Under the pieces are notes generated by a model. That model saw nothing but the letters and a program-made list of their open reading frames with translations. It had not been told where the DNA came from and did no database searches. Below, in pieces: positions 1-9,577 of a stretch of 64,000 nucleotides of DNA. This stretch comes from Marinobacter salexigens. Its GTDB lineage: Bacteria > Pseudomonadota > Gammaproteobacteria > Pseudomonadales > Oleiphilaceae. Both the position numbers and the translations under genes were made by a program. Numbering within the stretch: position 1 is the first letter of the stretch; each line of letters begins with the position of its first letter. The DNA lies in the NCBI RefSeq assembly GCF_018860765.1, contig NZ_JAHKPV010000021.1, positions 613,845 through 677,844 on the forward strand, read 5' to 3'.

Positions 1-372
1 TTTGAGAGGGCTGCAAGAATTGGCGATGAAATTGGCGGCCATCTTCTCTCGGGGCACATTCACACCACCGCAAAGGTGGTTGAGATATTGCGCCCCGAGA
101 ACAATGTAACTATCTGGTTTGACGTTCCAGGTGAATGGGCTCGATATATCTTTCCGAAAGGCTATATTGCCATTAACGGCGCCAGCTTAACCATTGGCGA
201 GGTAGAGGGCAGTCGGTTCAACGTTCACTTGATTCCTGAAACCTTGCGCGCCACAACCTTTGGAAAAATAGCTGAAGGCATGAAGGTCAACATTGAAATC
301 GACAGCCAAACACAAACCATTGTGGACACCTTGGCGCGCTTGGGTTACGACCGCCCCACCACAGCACTATAA
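1..372 (+). CDS. ribE: Riboflavin synthase alpha subunit, C-terminal part (5' end outside the window)
   Basis: Open from the first base in frame 1 to a TAA stop at 370-372, giving 123 residues. Riboflavin synthase dismutates two 6,7-dimethyl-8-ribityllumazine molecules into riboflavin and a pyrimidinedione in the cytosol. The visible part has the family pattern DEIGGHLLSGHIHTTA at the start of the second lumazine-binding half, then INGASLTIGEV, VHLIPETL and the terminal NIEIDSQTQTIVDT. It ends about where the family normally ends, so only the N-terminal half is missing. The gene runs towards rlmG, and a hairpin sits between the two convergent genes. The family assignment is secure from the motifs. 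The symbol follows the usual bacterial name for this enzyme. Confidence 0.95.
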   Translation, partial: FERAARIGDEIGGHLLSGHIHTTAKVVEILRPENNVTIWFDVPGEWARYIFPKGYIAINGASLTIGEVEGSRFNVHLIPETLRATTFGKIAEGMKVNIEIDSQTQTIVDTLARLGYDRPTTAL

Positions 373-401
373 GCTGGGCTAGCATTTGCTAGTGCCCAGC
401 T
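372..401. terminator. Hairpin between the convergent ribE and rlmG genes
   Basis: Eight-base arms AGCTGGGC and GCCCAGCT enclose a second small stem (TAGCA/TGCTA). The structure starts right after the ribE stop and covers the last codons of rlmG. There is no long T-run on either strand, so it is a plausible but weak bidirectional terminator. Confidence 0.45.
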
Positions 402-1528
402 TCAAAAACAACAAATTTCGGATTGGCATCCAACTGGCGGACCTGCGGGAAAAAGCGCTGCAGACTTTTGTGGTAACCCAAATGCCGATTCCCCACCATG
501 ATCAGGCGGCCGGTATTCGATAAATTCTGAGCTGCCTGTTTAAACAGACGCAAAGCGATATGATCTCCCACCACGCCACCTTCGTGGAACGGTGGGTTTA
601 GCAGAATACGCTCGAACGGACCCTCACCGTCGGCAATACCATCCGAATGCAGAAAAGCTGGCCGGGCTTCCGGGAAGGCAACGCCGGTATTGTGCCGGGC
701 GCTTAAAACAGCCTGGCTGGACACGTCGCTGAAGGTCATTTCGATATCAGGCCGCTGCGCCAAAGCTCGCAGGCCGAGAACGCCGTTACCACAGGCGAGA
801 TCCAATACACGCACCCCGGGGTGGCAAGATTCAAGCGCAGGCTTGAGATGAGGCAGCATCAGCCGCGTACCAATATCCAGCTTCTCCCGGGCGAACACCG
901 CAGGCATAGCTTCAACACGCATACCCTCGGCCCCCAACTCATAGCCCTTCCAGACCCCCGGCCATACGTCCAACCTTGCCTCACCGCGGCCACAGGTTAT
1001 CAAACGCGCTTTCTTTACTGCCCTGCTTACTGCCTGAACGGTCACCGCTTCGGCAAACACATCCACGCTGCGATCTGGCAAATGTTTGATCATGCCCGCA
1101 GCCATTAGCGTTCCATTGGGTTTGAGTGCGCCATTGGCCCAGCGCAGCAGCCATGCTAAATAGTCGGTTTCGCGGGGCATTTTCAGCACGATCAGATCGT
1201 AAGTGCCAACCGGAGGATAAAGCCAGCTAAAGACCTGGTCTGGTATCGCATAATCGGGGTTTAAGGCCGCATTTTGAGCGAGCGCAGCACTAAGCTGGGC
1301 ACTGTCAGCCATTACCTCAGGAGCAAAAGCGGACAACCCCAGCGTCAACGCGCCATACTGATCATCAACCACCAAAACACGCGAGCCGGGCGCTTTAGTT
1401 AAATACTCGAAGGCTTCCTGTAGCAGCAATTCATCGGCAGCACTCCAAGCGCGAAGACTCGGATCCTTGGTGCCGGGTCGAGTCAGGGTCAGGCTACCAC
1501 CGGGATATTCCAGCACTGCGGTTGTCAT
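389..1528 (-). CDS. rlmG: 23S rRNA (guanine-1835-N2)-methyltransferase RlmG
   Basis: A SAM-dependent methyltransferase of the RlmG/RsmC family, expected to make m2G1835 in 23S rRNA. The C-terminal half carries the Rossmann motif VLDLACGNGVLGL and the catalytic NPPF motif in ILLNPPFHEGG. The N-terminal half is a degenerate copy of the same fold, as is usual for this family. I start it at the ATG at 1528 (MTTAVLEYPGG), which gives 379 residues, close to the E. coli enzyme. An in-frame ATG at 1549 would add seven residues but has no ribosome-binding site. Its upstream neighbour rsmC is a paralogue acting on 16S rRNA. RlmG rather than another family member is inferred from length and overall match. 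Confidence 0.85.
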   Translation of the reverse strand: MTTAVLEYPGGSLTLTRPGTKDPSLRAWSAADELLLQEAFEYLTKAPGSRVLVVDDQYGALTLGLSAFAPEVMADSAQLSAALAQNAALNPDYAIPDQVFSWLYPPVGTYDLIVLKMPRETDYLAWLLRWANGALKPNGTLMAAGMIKHLPDRSVDVFAEAVTVQAVSRAVKKARLITCGRGEARLDVWPGVWKGYELGAEGMRVEAMPAVFAREKLDIGTRLMLPHLKPALESCHPGVRVLDLACGNGVLGLRALAQRPDIEMTFSDVSSQAVLSARHNTGVAFPEARPAFLHSDGIADGEGPFERILLNPPFHEGGVVGDHIALRLFKQAAQNLSNTGRLIMVGNRHLGYHKSLQRFFPQVRQLDANPKFVVFEAGH

Positions 1529-1620
1529 ATCAGGCATCCAGAGAAACATGCGTTAAAAAGATGCCATTTTAGGCTGATTACTCTAGAAAATAACCCTATT
1601 GTTCGTCCTGTTCACTATAA

Positions 1621-1725
1621 AGACGACCTCTCGGAAGAGGGTTTTCTTTAAATCCTTTTGCGGTTAGCTCCGTTTTTTCCGGATGCCAACCTTTTGCCCC
1701 TCTACCCCAGGGGCTTTTTTCGTTA
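1621..1725 (+). terminator. Three terminator-like hairpins in tandem, plus-strand orientation
   Basis: The rlmG-rsmC gap holds three GC-rich hairpins, each followed by T's on the plus strand: CCTCT-cgga-AGAGG then gttttcttt (about 1627-1649); CGG-ttagct-CCG then tttttt (about 1670-1678); GCCCCT-ctacccc-AGGGGC then tttttt (about 1696-1720). Both flanking genes lie on the minus strand, and no plus-strand gene is evident upstream. The last hairpin is the best formed. They may block antisense transcription into rsmC or end a small plus-strand RNA; neither is shown. Confidence 0.45.
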
Positions 1726-2784
1726 TTGGCCCCGAAAAGCTCGATAAACAGTGAAGCGCCCATCTTCGTGCAGGCGTTCAACCCGCCCGATATGGCGTTC
1801 GATCAAGGCCTCGTATGGTAGAAAACTGTTAGCCACCAACCGTAACTCTCCCCCCGGAAGCAAGTGCCGTTTCACATCCAGCAAGAACTGCTCGGTCATT
1901 GAAGTATCGGTTTTTATACCGCTGTGAAAAGGTGGGTTGCTGATAACAGCGGACCAATAGCCCTTGATTCCCGAGAGACCATCCGAAGCGAAAATGGAGC
2001 CTGCGGCCTTGTTACCGCGATAGGTTTCTCGTGCGCAAATAACCGCCTGAGATTGAACGTCTACACCATCAACACCAACAGCCGGCAGTCCCTGGGCAGC
2101 CCGCCTCGCTTGTACCCATGCACCAATCACACCCGCACCACAGGCGAAATCGAGTATTCGGTCAGCTTTAACCGGGAACTCTTCCAAGGTCTCCAGCAAC
2201 ACCTGGGTGCCCTTATCCAAATCGTTCTGGCTAAAAATGCCGGGTAAACCGGCAACCTCAAGGGATATCCCTGCACACTCAACCTTACTCCAGCCCAGCC
2301 AATCCTGAATCCGGAACCCGGAGGCTGGCTCAATCGCGTCTGCACACCAAACCTGACAATGGCGTGCGCTATCCGCTTTTGATGCCTGTGGCGCAATTGC
2401 TTTCAATTGCTTGATGGCCCCTGCGATACCTTCTTTTTTTTCACCGATCAGAAGCAAACGTGCATTTGGTTTTGCCAGAGAACGGGCCAACGCAAGCCGC
2501 ATTTCCAGTTCCGCGCGGGCTTTAGGTAAAAAAACAACCAGATTGTCGTAGCGGTTTTCGGTGAGTGCGGGGGCATCATAACCAAAGCAGGCTTGCCAGC
2601 TCTCATGACGCTCCAACGCACGAAAAACCCCTGCGTGTTCGCTCATGGCAAGGCCGCTGTCAGGAAGTTCGGACAGCAGATGTGCCGATGTCACACCTAA
2701 TAGAGCCAGCGAGCCCGATAATAGATGCTGGTTTTTAAGCAGCACCTGATGGGAATTAGGTAGGCCGGAGCCAGATATACTCAT
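1723..2784 (-). CDS. rsmC: 16S rRNA (guanine-1207-N2)-methyltransferase RsmC
   Basis: A 353-residue SAM-dependent methyltransferase expected to form m2G1207 in the small ribosomal subunit. The C-terminal catalytic domain shows the SAM-binding motif [15 protein letters not shown] and the NPPF catalytic motif in [17 protein letters not shown]. The N-terminal half is the degenerate duplicate typical of RsmC. Its length is close to the E. coli protein. It lies just downstream of carbonic anhydrase on the same strand and upstream of the paralogous rlmG, with about 190 bases of hairpin-rich DNA between the two methyltransferases. No strong ribosome-binding site precedes the ATG at 2784, so the start is likely but not certain. 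Confidence 0.88.
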   Translation of the reverse strand: MSISGSGLPNSHQVLLKNQHLLSGSLALLGVTSAHLLSELPDSGLAMSEHAGVFRALERHESWQACFGYDAPALTENRYDNLVVFLPKARAELEMRLALARSLAKPNARLLLIGEKKEGIAGAIKQLKAIAPQASKADSARHCQVWCADAIEPASGFRIQDWLGWSKVECAGISLEVAGLPGIFSQNDLDKGTQVLLETLEEFPVKADRILDFACGAGVIGAWVQARRAAQGLPAVGVDGVDVQSQAVICARETYRGNKAAGSIFASDGLSGIKGYWSAVISNPPFHSGIKTDTSMTEQFLLDVKRHLLPGGELRLVANSFLPYEALIERHIGRVERLHEDGRFTVYRAFRGQ

Positions 2785-2814
2785 GGATTGGATGATGCCG
2801 TTTTGCAGTGAAGT

Positions 2815-3495
2815 CTAAGCTTTTTTCTGACGGCCAGAGCGTACAGGACGCACTATCAGCTCATCAATGCTGTTCTGTTTTACTTGCTCCCAGCTTTCGG
2901 CGCTGGATGCAGATAAGCCCATGTCTCGGAGTATGCCGTCGGCCAAGTCGTATACAAAGCCGTGTACATTCAGCCGCTGGCCACGCTTCCAGGCTTCTTG
3001 GACAATGTTGTTCTGACACACATGCCCAACCTGCTCAATCACATTCAACTCACACAATCGATCAGCTTGGTCATGTTCGTTGTCACAGTTGCTCAGAACG
3101 GACTGATGGCGATCTCGAACATCCTGCACATGCCTCAGCCAGTTCCCAATAAGACCAAAACCCTCGTTGCGCAACGCCGTTCTAATGCCTCCGCAGCCAT
3201 AATGGCCGACTACAAGCACATGCTTAACCTTCAGCACTTCTATGGCGAACTGCAAAACGGAAAGACAGTTGAAGTCAGTATGTACCACAACATTAGCTAC
3301 GTTCCGGTGCACGAAAAGCTCGCCCGGAGGCATATCAACAATCTGGTTAGCGGGCACTCGGCTATCGGCGCAGCCAATCCAAAGATATTCCGGCGCCTGC
3401 TGGTTCGACAGGCGTTGAAAAAACTGCGGGTCGTCGGCCTTAATGCCTTCAGCCCAAGCTCGGTTTTTCTCAAGAACGTGGTCAAGTTGCCCCAT
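2815..3495 (-). CDS. can: Beta-class carbonic anhydrase
   Basis: A cytosolic zinc enzyme that interconverts CO2 and bicarbonate, supplying bicarbonate for carboxylations. The 226-residue protein has all four family residues: Cys42 and Asp44 in GCADSRVPANQ, and His98 and Cys101 in VVGHYGCGG. These are the three zinc ligands plus the Asp/Arg dyad of type II beta enzymes, at the same numbering as E. coli Can. GGAG lies about seven bases before the ATG at 3495. It follows the NAD-GDH gene on the same strand with a 91-base gap that contains a perfect 10-bp hairpin. The C-terminus is basic (RPVRSGRQKK). Confidence 0.95.
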   Translation of the reverse strand: MGQLDHVLEKNRAWAEGIKADDPQFFQRLSNQQAPEYLWIGCADSRVPANQIVDMPPGELFVHRNVANVVVHTDFNCLSVLQFAIEVLKVKHVLVVGHYGCGGIRTALRNEGFGLIGNWLRHVQDVRDRHQSVLSNCDNEHDQADRLCELNVIEQVGHVCQNNIVQEAWKRGQRLNVHGFVYDLADGILRDMGLSASSAESWEQVKQNSIDELIVRPVRSGRQKKA

Positions 3496-3511
3496 TCACA
3501 GACTCCATTTA

Positions 3512-3543
3512 GTGATTCCCGATCGCAATTGAACGGGAATCAC
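3512..3543 (-). terminator. Perfect 10-bp hairpin between gdh and can
   Basis: Arms GTGATTCCCG and CGGGAATCAC match perfectly around a 12-base loop. Read on the minus strand, the hairpin sits between the GDH stop and the can ribosome-binding site. There is no T-run after it, so it may be a Rho-assisted terminator, an attenuator or an mRNA 5'-end stabiliser for can. Confidence 0.4.
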
Positions 3544-3586
3544 GACCTCAGCGCAATACTCAGTTTGTCTGAATCAAGACAAATGC

Positions 3587-6500
3587 CTACTCGTTACTAT
3601 CACTTTGAGGCTGATGCAACGTGCTTTGTGCTAGATCCAGCAACTCACGCAATGCCACCGAGAACATAGCATACTCCGGCTCCCCTACGCCTTTAAGCTC
3701 AGCAAGCATGGATTCCCAGCGGTGGATCATGTGTTCATGCCGCTGTTTCCAGCTTTCTACACACTCCGGCAAGTCCTCTGGCTTTTCCGCTATATTCAGC
3801 ACGCCGGTGGTCAATGCCCTTTGCTGCCAATCCAGATCTTCACGGAAGCTCTCACGTGCCAGCGCCTGCCAATGTGAACCAGGCGTGAGGCTTGCGATCG
3901 TAGAGCCGAACCAGTTGAGATCAAGCAGGTCGCCCAATTGATAATAGAGGTTGGAAACGGTTTTCAGTGGCATACCTGTGGCCTTCTGGGCCTCGGTAAT
4001 ACCCAGCGAGGAGTAGAGGTATCCTGTACCAGCCAAGACGGAGGCCAATTCCGCAGGTAATCCGGCTTTTTCCAGTTCCTTGTTGCGCTCTTCCCACTCT
4101 GCCCGTGCTTGGCCCTCTATATAATTTGGCAGGCCAGACGTTATGGCCCACACACTGTCGGCAAAGCGATCCATGTGCCCTTCAATGCTCAGCTCCGCGC
4201 GGCGATTACGTAGTAACCATTGCACAGATCTGCGCATCAGGCGCATAAGGTCGCCCATCAACTCTATCTGTAACTGCGCTGGAATGTGGAAATCCAGATC
4301 TTCGATCTTGTCCCACCAGCAGTCAATCCGAAATACGTCTCTGGCGATTAACCAAGCCAAGGCTATGGTGGCCGCGTCGGCGCCGGTAGACTGGCTCAGG
4401 CGTTCCACAAAGGTAATACCCATGTGGTTGACCATATCGTTGGCAATCTGTGTCGCAATAATCTCCCGCCGTAACTGGTGCTCTCCCAGCTCTTTCGAAA
4501 ACTTCTGGGTTAACTCGCGGGGGAACACCTTGTACATCTCGCGGGCAAGTATTGGAATGTCCGGCAAGCTGCTGTCTATGAGCGTTTGCTTCAAATCACC
4601 TTTTACGTAGGCAATCATGACGGCCAGTTCTGGCCGGGTGAGCCCCTGCTTGTTCAGTTTACGCTCGTTCAGCGCTTCATCGTCCGGAAGGAATTCCAGC
4701 GCCCTGTTTAGTTTGCCTTCGCTTTCAAAGGTGTTCATCAATCGACGATATTCTTCAAGGCGCTCCGCTGCGTCCTCGTTGGCAATACTGATTGCCTGTG
4801 TTTGCCGATAGTTGTTCTTGAGCACAAGAGCGGATACATCGCTGGTCATGTCTTCCAGCATAACGTTGCGCTGCTTGGCCGTTAGATCGCCCATGGCAAC
4901 GCTGCGGTTGAGCAGAATCTTCATGTTAACTTCGTGATCCGAACAATCGACACCACCTGAGTTATCAATAAAGTCGGTATTTAGCCGCCCACCTTTTAGC
5001 GCATATTCGATACGACCAAGCTGGGTCATGCCCAGATTTCCACCCTCACCGACTATGGTGCAGCTCAAATCCCCACCGTTGATCCGCACACCATCGTTGG
5101 CCTTATCGCCCACATCACTGTGCGACTCACTACTGCTCTTAACATAGGTGCCTATGCCACCGACCCAAAGCAAATCCACCTTAGCCTTCAGGATATGGGA
5201 GATAAGCATATTCGGAGGCACCCTGTCTGAGTTGATGCCAAGCAGTTTCTTCATTTCCGAGCTGACGGGTATAGACTTTGCGGTACGACTGAATACACCG
5301 CCGCCTTTGGAAATCAGCTTCTCGTCATAGTCTGTCCAGGCTGAGCGGGGCAGTTCGAACAGTCGCTTGCGCTCTTTGTAGCTCTTGGCTGCATCTGGCG
5401 ACGGATCTACAAATATATGAAGGTGGTTAAACGCAGCTACCAGCTTGGTTTTCTCCGAGCTCAATAGACCGTTGCCAAAAACATCGCCAGCCATGTCGCC
5501 GATACCAATGGCGGTAAACTCATCAACCGCCGGATTGATACCCACTTCACGGAAGTGCCGCTCAACAGACACCCAGGCACCGGAGGCGGTGATACCCATC
5601 TTCTTGTGGTCGTAGCCGTTACTACCACCAGAGGCGAAAGCATCCCCCATCCAGAAGCCATATTCCGCAGCCAGACCATTGGCTATATCAGAGAAAGTAG
5701 CAGTGCCTTTGTCTGCCGCAACCACCAAGTAATGATCATCCGCATCATGGCGTACAACACGGTCAGGCGGCTGAATGCCCGCATCCACCAAGTTATCGGT
5801 TAGATCAAGCAAACCACGGATAAACGTTTTATAGGCCGCAATGCCTTCCGCTTGAAAGGCTTCACGGTCAGACGAATCCGGCAGCCGCTTGGCGACAAAG
5901 CCACCCTTCGCCCCCACCGGCACGATTACCGCGTTTTTAACTTGCTGGGCTTTCACCAGCCCTAATACTTCTGTTCGATAATCTTCGAAACGATCTGACC
6001 AACGCAGGCCGCCTCGCGCAACTTTACCGCCGCGCAGGTGAACACCCTCCACTCGTGGTGAATACACGAAGATTTCGTAAACAGGTAACGGCAGCGGCAT
6101 GTCCGGAATCTTAGAAGGGTCAAACTTCACGCTGATATAGGGTTTTGGCCCGCCAGCCTCGTCCACTTGGTAATAGTTTGTCCGTAAGGTAGCCTGCATC
6201 AATTCCAAATAAAGGCGCAAAACACGGTCTTCACTAAGGTTTGAAACCTCTTCCAACCCGGCATTGAACTCAATCTCTAGCTTTTGTTGTGCAGCCTCAC
6301 ACTTGCCCGTACTTTGAAAACGGTCGGGATTAAATCGTACTTCGAAGTATTCCAGCAGGATTCGGGTAAGCTCAACGTAGTTTACCAATGTGTTTGAGAT
6401 AAACGTTTGGCTGTTCGAAAAGCGAATCTGGCGCATATAGCGTGCATAGGTTCGCAGCAGCGCAATTTCCCGCCAGCTCATATACGAGGTTATGAGCATC

Positions 6501-8464
6501 CGGTTAAACGCATCATTTTCTGCTTCGCCGTACCAAACCCGATGGAACAGCTCCTCGAATATTGGCCGAATACGGTGAATATCAATTACCGTTCCATCAT
6601 GGGCGTAAAGCGTGAAATCGTGAATCCACACGGTTTTATTGTTGCGATCGATAACTTCAAATGGATGCTCGCCCAACACCCGGAATCCCAGATTATCAAA
6701 GATAGGCATAACGTCAGACAGCGGCAAAGGCTGGTCTGGATAGAACAACTTGAAATGCAGCGTGCTCTCATCTTCCTCTAACGCCCGATAGAAACTCATC
6801 TTCAAGTCGTTGTTAACGGCCGCTGCGGAGATGTGCTCTAAATCGATAGCAGCGCGGCGCGGGGAGAAAGCTTCTGAATAGCTTGCCGGAAACCCGCCAG
6901 CCCAGTTCCGGTACAACTCATTACCCTGCTCTTCGCCACAGGCTTCGGTGAGCGCACCTGAGAGGCCATCACGCCAGGACTGAGCCAACTCGATGACTTT
7001 TTGCCGGATTTCCGCAATTGGCAACGTGCGGTTTTCAAATTGTGGCACACGAATGGTGAACTGAACCCGAGCCAGCGCAGATTCCGAGAAATGAGTAACA
7101 AATTCAATGTCTTCGGCTTCAAGGCTTTCCATAAGCACCTTTTCAACCTTCAGACGAAGCTCGGTGTTATAGATATCTCTCGGGAAGAAAGCGAGGCAAG
7201 TAACAAACTGTCCGTAAACATCTTCGCGCATGAACAGCTCAATGCGGCGCCGCTCCTGTATGTACAGGATATTTTTAGCGACTTTCAGCAACTCGCCCTC
7301 TTCTATTTGGAACAGCTCATCCCGAGGGTAGAGGGTAAGAATTTGTTCCAGCTCTTTACCGGCATAATCTTCACGCAAAAATCCGGAGCGTGTTATCACA
7401 TTTTCAAACTTGCGCCTAAGCAGCGGAATCTCGTCAGGGCGCTCGTTGTAGGCTCGGGCGGTGTACAAGCCTAAAAACCGTCGTTCACCAACCACTTCGC
7501 CTTTTTTGTTGAATTTTTTAACTGCTATGTAGTCCGGGTACGCTGGCCGGTGGACTCTCGAGCGCTGGGCGGACTTCGCAAAGATCAAAACATCGTCGGC
7601 ATGGGTCATCTCGTTCCGCGTGCGCTGGGGCAACTCATCCAAGCGAACCCGGTCAGGACGTTCGTTATTTACCCGCAATATGCCCAGCTCAGAATTCTCA
7701 ACCCGACAGGCGGACAATCCCGCTTTGTCTTTTACAAAGTCATACTCGTCATAGCCAAGAAAGGTGAAATGATCGCGCACTAGCCAGCTGAGGAAGGCTT
7801 TTGCCTCTTCCTTTTGCGCGCTGTCGGCACCCACAGTGTTCGCATCCAGCTCTTTGATGATTTCGTTTACTTTATCGATAACCACCGGGAAATCAGCCAC
7901 AGCAATTCGTACTTCATGCAACACCGTTTGCAGGGTCTGCTCAATACGGCGAAGGTCTTCGGGATTGCTGTGTTTGTCAATTTCCAAAACAATGAAAGCT
8001 TCATAGGAGGAAGCAGACTGGTCTTTCTTTGTAGGCAGCAACTCTTTCAGCTTGCCTTGTTTGTCACGCTCTACTTGCAATATGGAGTGCTGGATAGAGT
8101 GGGTACCGATTTCCTGCTGATTGATCGCAATTCGCAGTGAGTCGATCAGGAAGGGGATGTTCGGGTGCAGAATAAACACTACCGTGTGGGTAGATTGCCA
8201 GCCATCACTTTCCAACTCCGGGTTAAACACAGATACAGGCGTTTCTTCACTGGTGCGTTTTTGCATAAATTGCCAAGCAGCCAATACAGCACCGTAAGTG
8301 TCGGAAAACCGCCGACTCACCAGTTCTTCTAACGGAATGTGCGCGTAATGCTGCTTTGCAAATTCGCTGATTTTTCCGGCTTCGGTTTTGGCTATTTTTA
8401 AGGAAAATTCATCAGCCAAACGCTCGAAAAACTGATCTTTGCTAGCCATTGTCAGCGCATTCAT
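3587..8464 (-). CDS. NAD-specific glutamate dehydrogenase, large (180 kDa) class
   Basis: A 1625-residue enzyme that oxidatively deaminates L-glutamate to 2-oxoglutarate and ammonia with NAD+. The length is that of the L-GDH class first described in Streptomyces and Pseudomonas, where the small catalytic core is flanked by long N- and C-terminal regulatory segments. In the core the text RGGLRWSDRFEDYRTEVLGL is followed by the active-site stretch PVGAKGGFV near residue 850. Further on, GIGDMAGDVFGNGLLSS and the Rossmann-like IVGEGGNLGMTQ mark the nucleotide-binding half. GAGG six bases before the ATG at 8464 supports this start. It is divergent from the MoxR/Bat operon across about 130 bases. 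Orthologues are often called gdhB or gdh2. Confidence 0.95.
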   Translation of the reverse strand: MNALTMASKDQFFERLADEFSLKIAKTEAGKISEFAKQHYAHIPLEELVSRRFSDTYGAVLAAWQFMQKRTSEETPVSVFNPELESDGWQSTHTVVFILHPNIPFLIDSLRIAINQQEIGTHSIQHSILQVERDKQGKLKELLPTKKDQSASSYEAFIVLEIDKHSNPEDLRRIEQTLQTVLHEVRIAVADFPVVIDKVNEIIKELDANTVGADSAQKEEAKAFLSWLVRDHFTFLGYDEYDFVKDKAGLSACRVENSELGILRVNNERPDRVRLDELPQRTRNEMTHADDVLIFAKSAQRSRVHRPAYPDYIAVKKFNKKGEVVGERRFLGLYTARAYNERPDEIPLLRRKFENVITRSGFLREDYAGKELEQILTLYPRDELFQIEEGELLKVAKNILYIQERRRIELFMREDVYGQFVTCLAFFPRDIYNTELRLKVEKVLMESLEAEDIEFVTHFSESALARVQFTIRVPQFENRTLPIAEIRQKVIELAQSWRDGLSGALTEACGEEQGNELYRNWAGGFPASYSEAFSPRRAAIDLEHISAAAVNNDLKMSFYRALEEDESTLHFKLFYPDQPLPLSDVMPIFDNLGFRVLGEHPFEVIDRNNKTVWIHDFTLYAHDGTVIDIHRIRPIFEELFHRVWYGEAENDAFNRMLITSYMSWREIALLRTYARYMRQIRFSNSQTFISNTLVNYVELTRILLEYFEVRFNPDRFQSTGKCEAAQQKLEIEFNAGLEEVSNLSEDRVLRLYLELMQATLRTNYYQVDEAGGPKPYISVKFDPSKIPDMPLPLPVYEIFVYSPRVEGVHLRGGKVARGGLRWSDRFEDYRTEVLGLVKAQQVKNAVIVPVGAKGGFVAKRLPDSSDREAFQAEGIAAYKTFIRGLLDLTDNLVDAGIQPPDRVVRHDADDHYLVVAADKGTATFSDIANGLAAEYGFWMGDAFASGGSNGYDHKKMGITASGAWVSVERHFREVGINPAVDEFTAIGIGDMAGDVFGNGLLSSEKTKLVAAFNHLHIFVDPSPDAAKSYKERKRLFELPRSAWTDYDEKLISKGGGVFSRTAKSIPVSSEMKKLLGINSDRVPPNMLISHILKAKVDLLWVGGIGTYVKSSSESHSDVGDKANDGVRINGGDLSCTIVGEGGNLGMTQLGRIEYALKGGRLNTDFIDNSGGVDCSDHEVNMKILLNRSVAMGDLTAKQRNVMLEDMTSDVSALVLKNNYRQTQAISIANEDAAERLEEYRRLMNTFESEGKLNRALEFLPDDEALNERKLNKQGLTRPELAVMIAYVKGDLKQTLIDSSLPDIPILAREMYKVFPRELTQKFSKELGEHQLRREIIATQIANDMVNHMGITFVERLSQSTGADAATIALAWLIARDVFRIDCWWDKIEDLDFHIPAQLQIELMGDLMRLMRRSVQWLLRNRRAELSIEGHMDRFADSVWAITSGLPNYIEGQARAEWEERNKELEKAGLPAELASVLAGTGYLYSSLGITEAQKATGMPLKTVSNLYYQLGDLLDLNWFGSTIASLTPGSHWQALARESFREDLDWQQRALTTGVLNIAEKPEDLPECVESWKQRHEHMIHRWESMLAELKGVGEPEYAMFSVALRELLDLAQSTLHQPQSDSNE

Positions 8465-8594
8465 GGGTGACCTCAGTTAGTGTGAAATAAACGTAATAGG
8501 GATATCGTGAGATAAGCATAGTCAAACCCTTGATTTTTGCCGGTTAGACACCAAAACTGCGGCAACTACTTACGCACGAGAGCAATCACTTCCT

Positions 8595-9569
8595 ATGTCG
8601 TTACAGCATACGTTCGGTGAACTACGGGTACAGTTAGCCAAAAGGATCATAGGGCAAGAAAAGCTGGTTGATCGCCTTCTCATTGCTTTGCTGGCTGATG
8701 GGCATCTGCTGGTAGAAGGAGCACCGGGTCTTGCTAAAACCACTGCCATAAAGGCTCTAGCAGATCACCTAACGGGTGATTTCCATCGCATTCAGTTCAC
8801 CCCGGATTTGTTACCCTCAGACGTTACGGGCAGCGAAATTTACCGGGCGGAAACCGGGCTTTTCGAGTTCCAGCGCGGGCCGATATTCCACAATCTGGTT
8901 CTGGCGGATGAAATCAACCGAGCTCCGGCCAAGGTACAGTCCGCCTTGCTTGAGGCCATGGGCGAACGCCAAGTCAGTGTTGGGATGCGCACCTTTCCGC
9001 TTGACCGCTTGTTCATGGTAATGGCCACCCAGAATCCTATAGAGCAGGAGGGCACCTACCCTTTGCCGGAAGCCCAGCTTGACCGGTTTCTGATGCACGT
9101 GGTGATCGGCTACCCCTCGGCCCAAGCGGAGCAGGCTATTCTTCACTTAGCCAGAAATGACTATCGCCAAGGGCAGCCAGAGGCCGACATTCGGCTGACA
9201 GCCGATCAGGTTTTTGAGGCTCGTGCTCAAGTCGCCGATATCTATATGGCGGAGTCGGTTGAGCAATACCTGCTTGCGCTGGTACTGGCAACCAGAGACC
9301 CGGGTACTCTCGACGGTACTATCAACCCTGAACTAGCGCGCTGGACAGCGTTTGGGGCCAGTCCGCGAGGCACAATTGCCCTTGACCGCTGTGCCCGTGC
9401 CATTGCATGGCTCAGCGGTCGGGACTATGTAACGCCAGACGATGTGCGTGCGGTCGCCTTCGATGTACTCAGACACCGAATCCTGCTGACCTTCGAAGCC
9501 GAGGCGGAAGGCATAACGGCCGACACGGTAATACAGCGCTTGATTGAGCGCGTGCCTGTGAGCGCCTGA
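8595..9569 (+). CDS. MoxR-family AAA+ ATPase of the Bat operon
   Basis: A 324-residue cytosolic AAA+ ATPase of the MoxR class, thought to act as a chaperone together with VWA-domain proteins. Walker A is GAPGLAKT (42-49), Walker B is LVLADEINR (about 101-109), and the sensor 1 region is MATQNPIEQEGTYPLPEAQ with the usual LDRF arginine-finger stretch behind it. It opens a six-gene plus-strand run (MoxR, DUF58, DUF4381, BatA, BatB-TPR, BatD), the standard order for this system. A TTGATT at 8530-8535 could be a -35 element, but no convincing -10 follows, so I do not call a promoter. The start ATG has only a weak ribosome-binding site. Confidence 0.93.
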   Translation: MSLQHTFGELRVQLAKRIIGQEKLVDRLLIALLADGHLLVEGAPGLAKTTAIKALADHLTGDFHRIQFTPDLLPSDVTGSEIYRAETGLFEFQRGPIFHNLVLADEINRAPAKVQSALLEAMGERQVSVGMRTFPLDRLFMVMATQNPIEQEGTYPLPEAQLDRFLMHVVIGYPSAQAEQAILHLARNDYRQGQPEADIRLTADQVFEARAQVADIYMAESVEQYLLALVLATRDPGTLDGTINPELARWTAFGASPRGTIALDRCARAIAWLSGRDYVTPDDVRAVAFDVLRHRILLTFEAEAEGITADTVIQRLIERVPVSA

Positions 9570-9577
9570 GGCTGGCC

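Noticed and set aside
1596..1781. Minus-strand open frame of 61 codons between rsmC and rlmG
   Set aside because: It overlaps the rsmC 3' end in another frame, runs through the tandem hairpins and has no ribosome-binding site or recognisable sequence.
2962..3669. Plus-strand open frame of 235 codons opposite can and the end of gdh
   Set aside because: It is the antisense shadow of the carbonic anhydrase gene, which has all catalytic residues. No family features are present in the antisense product.
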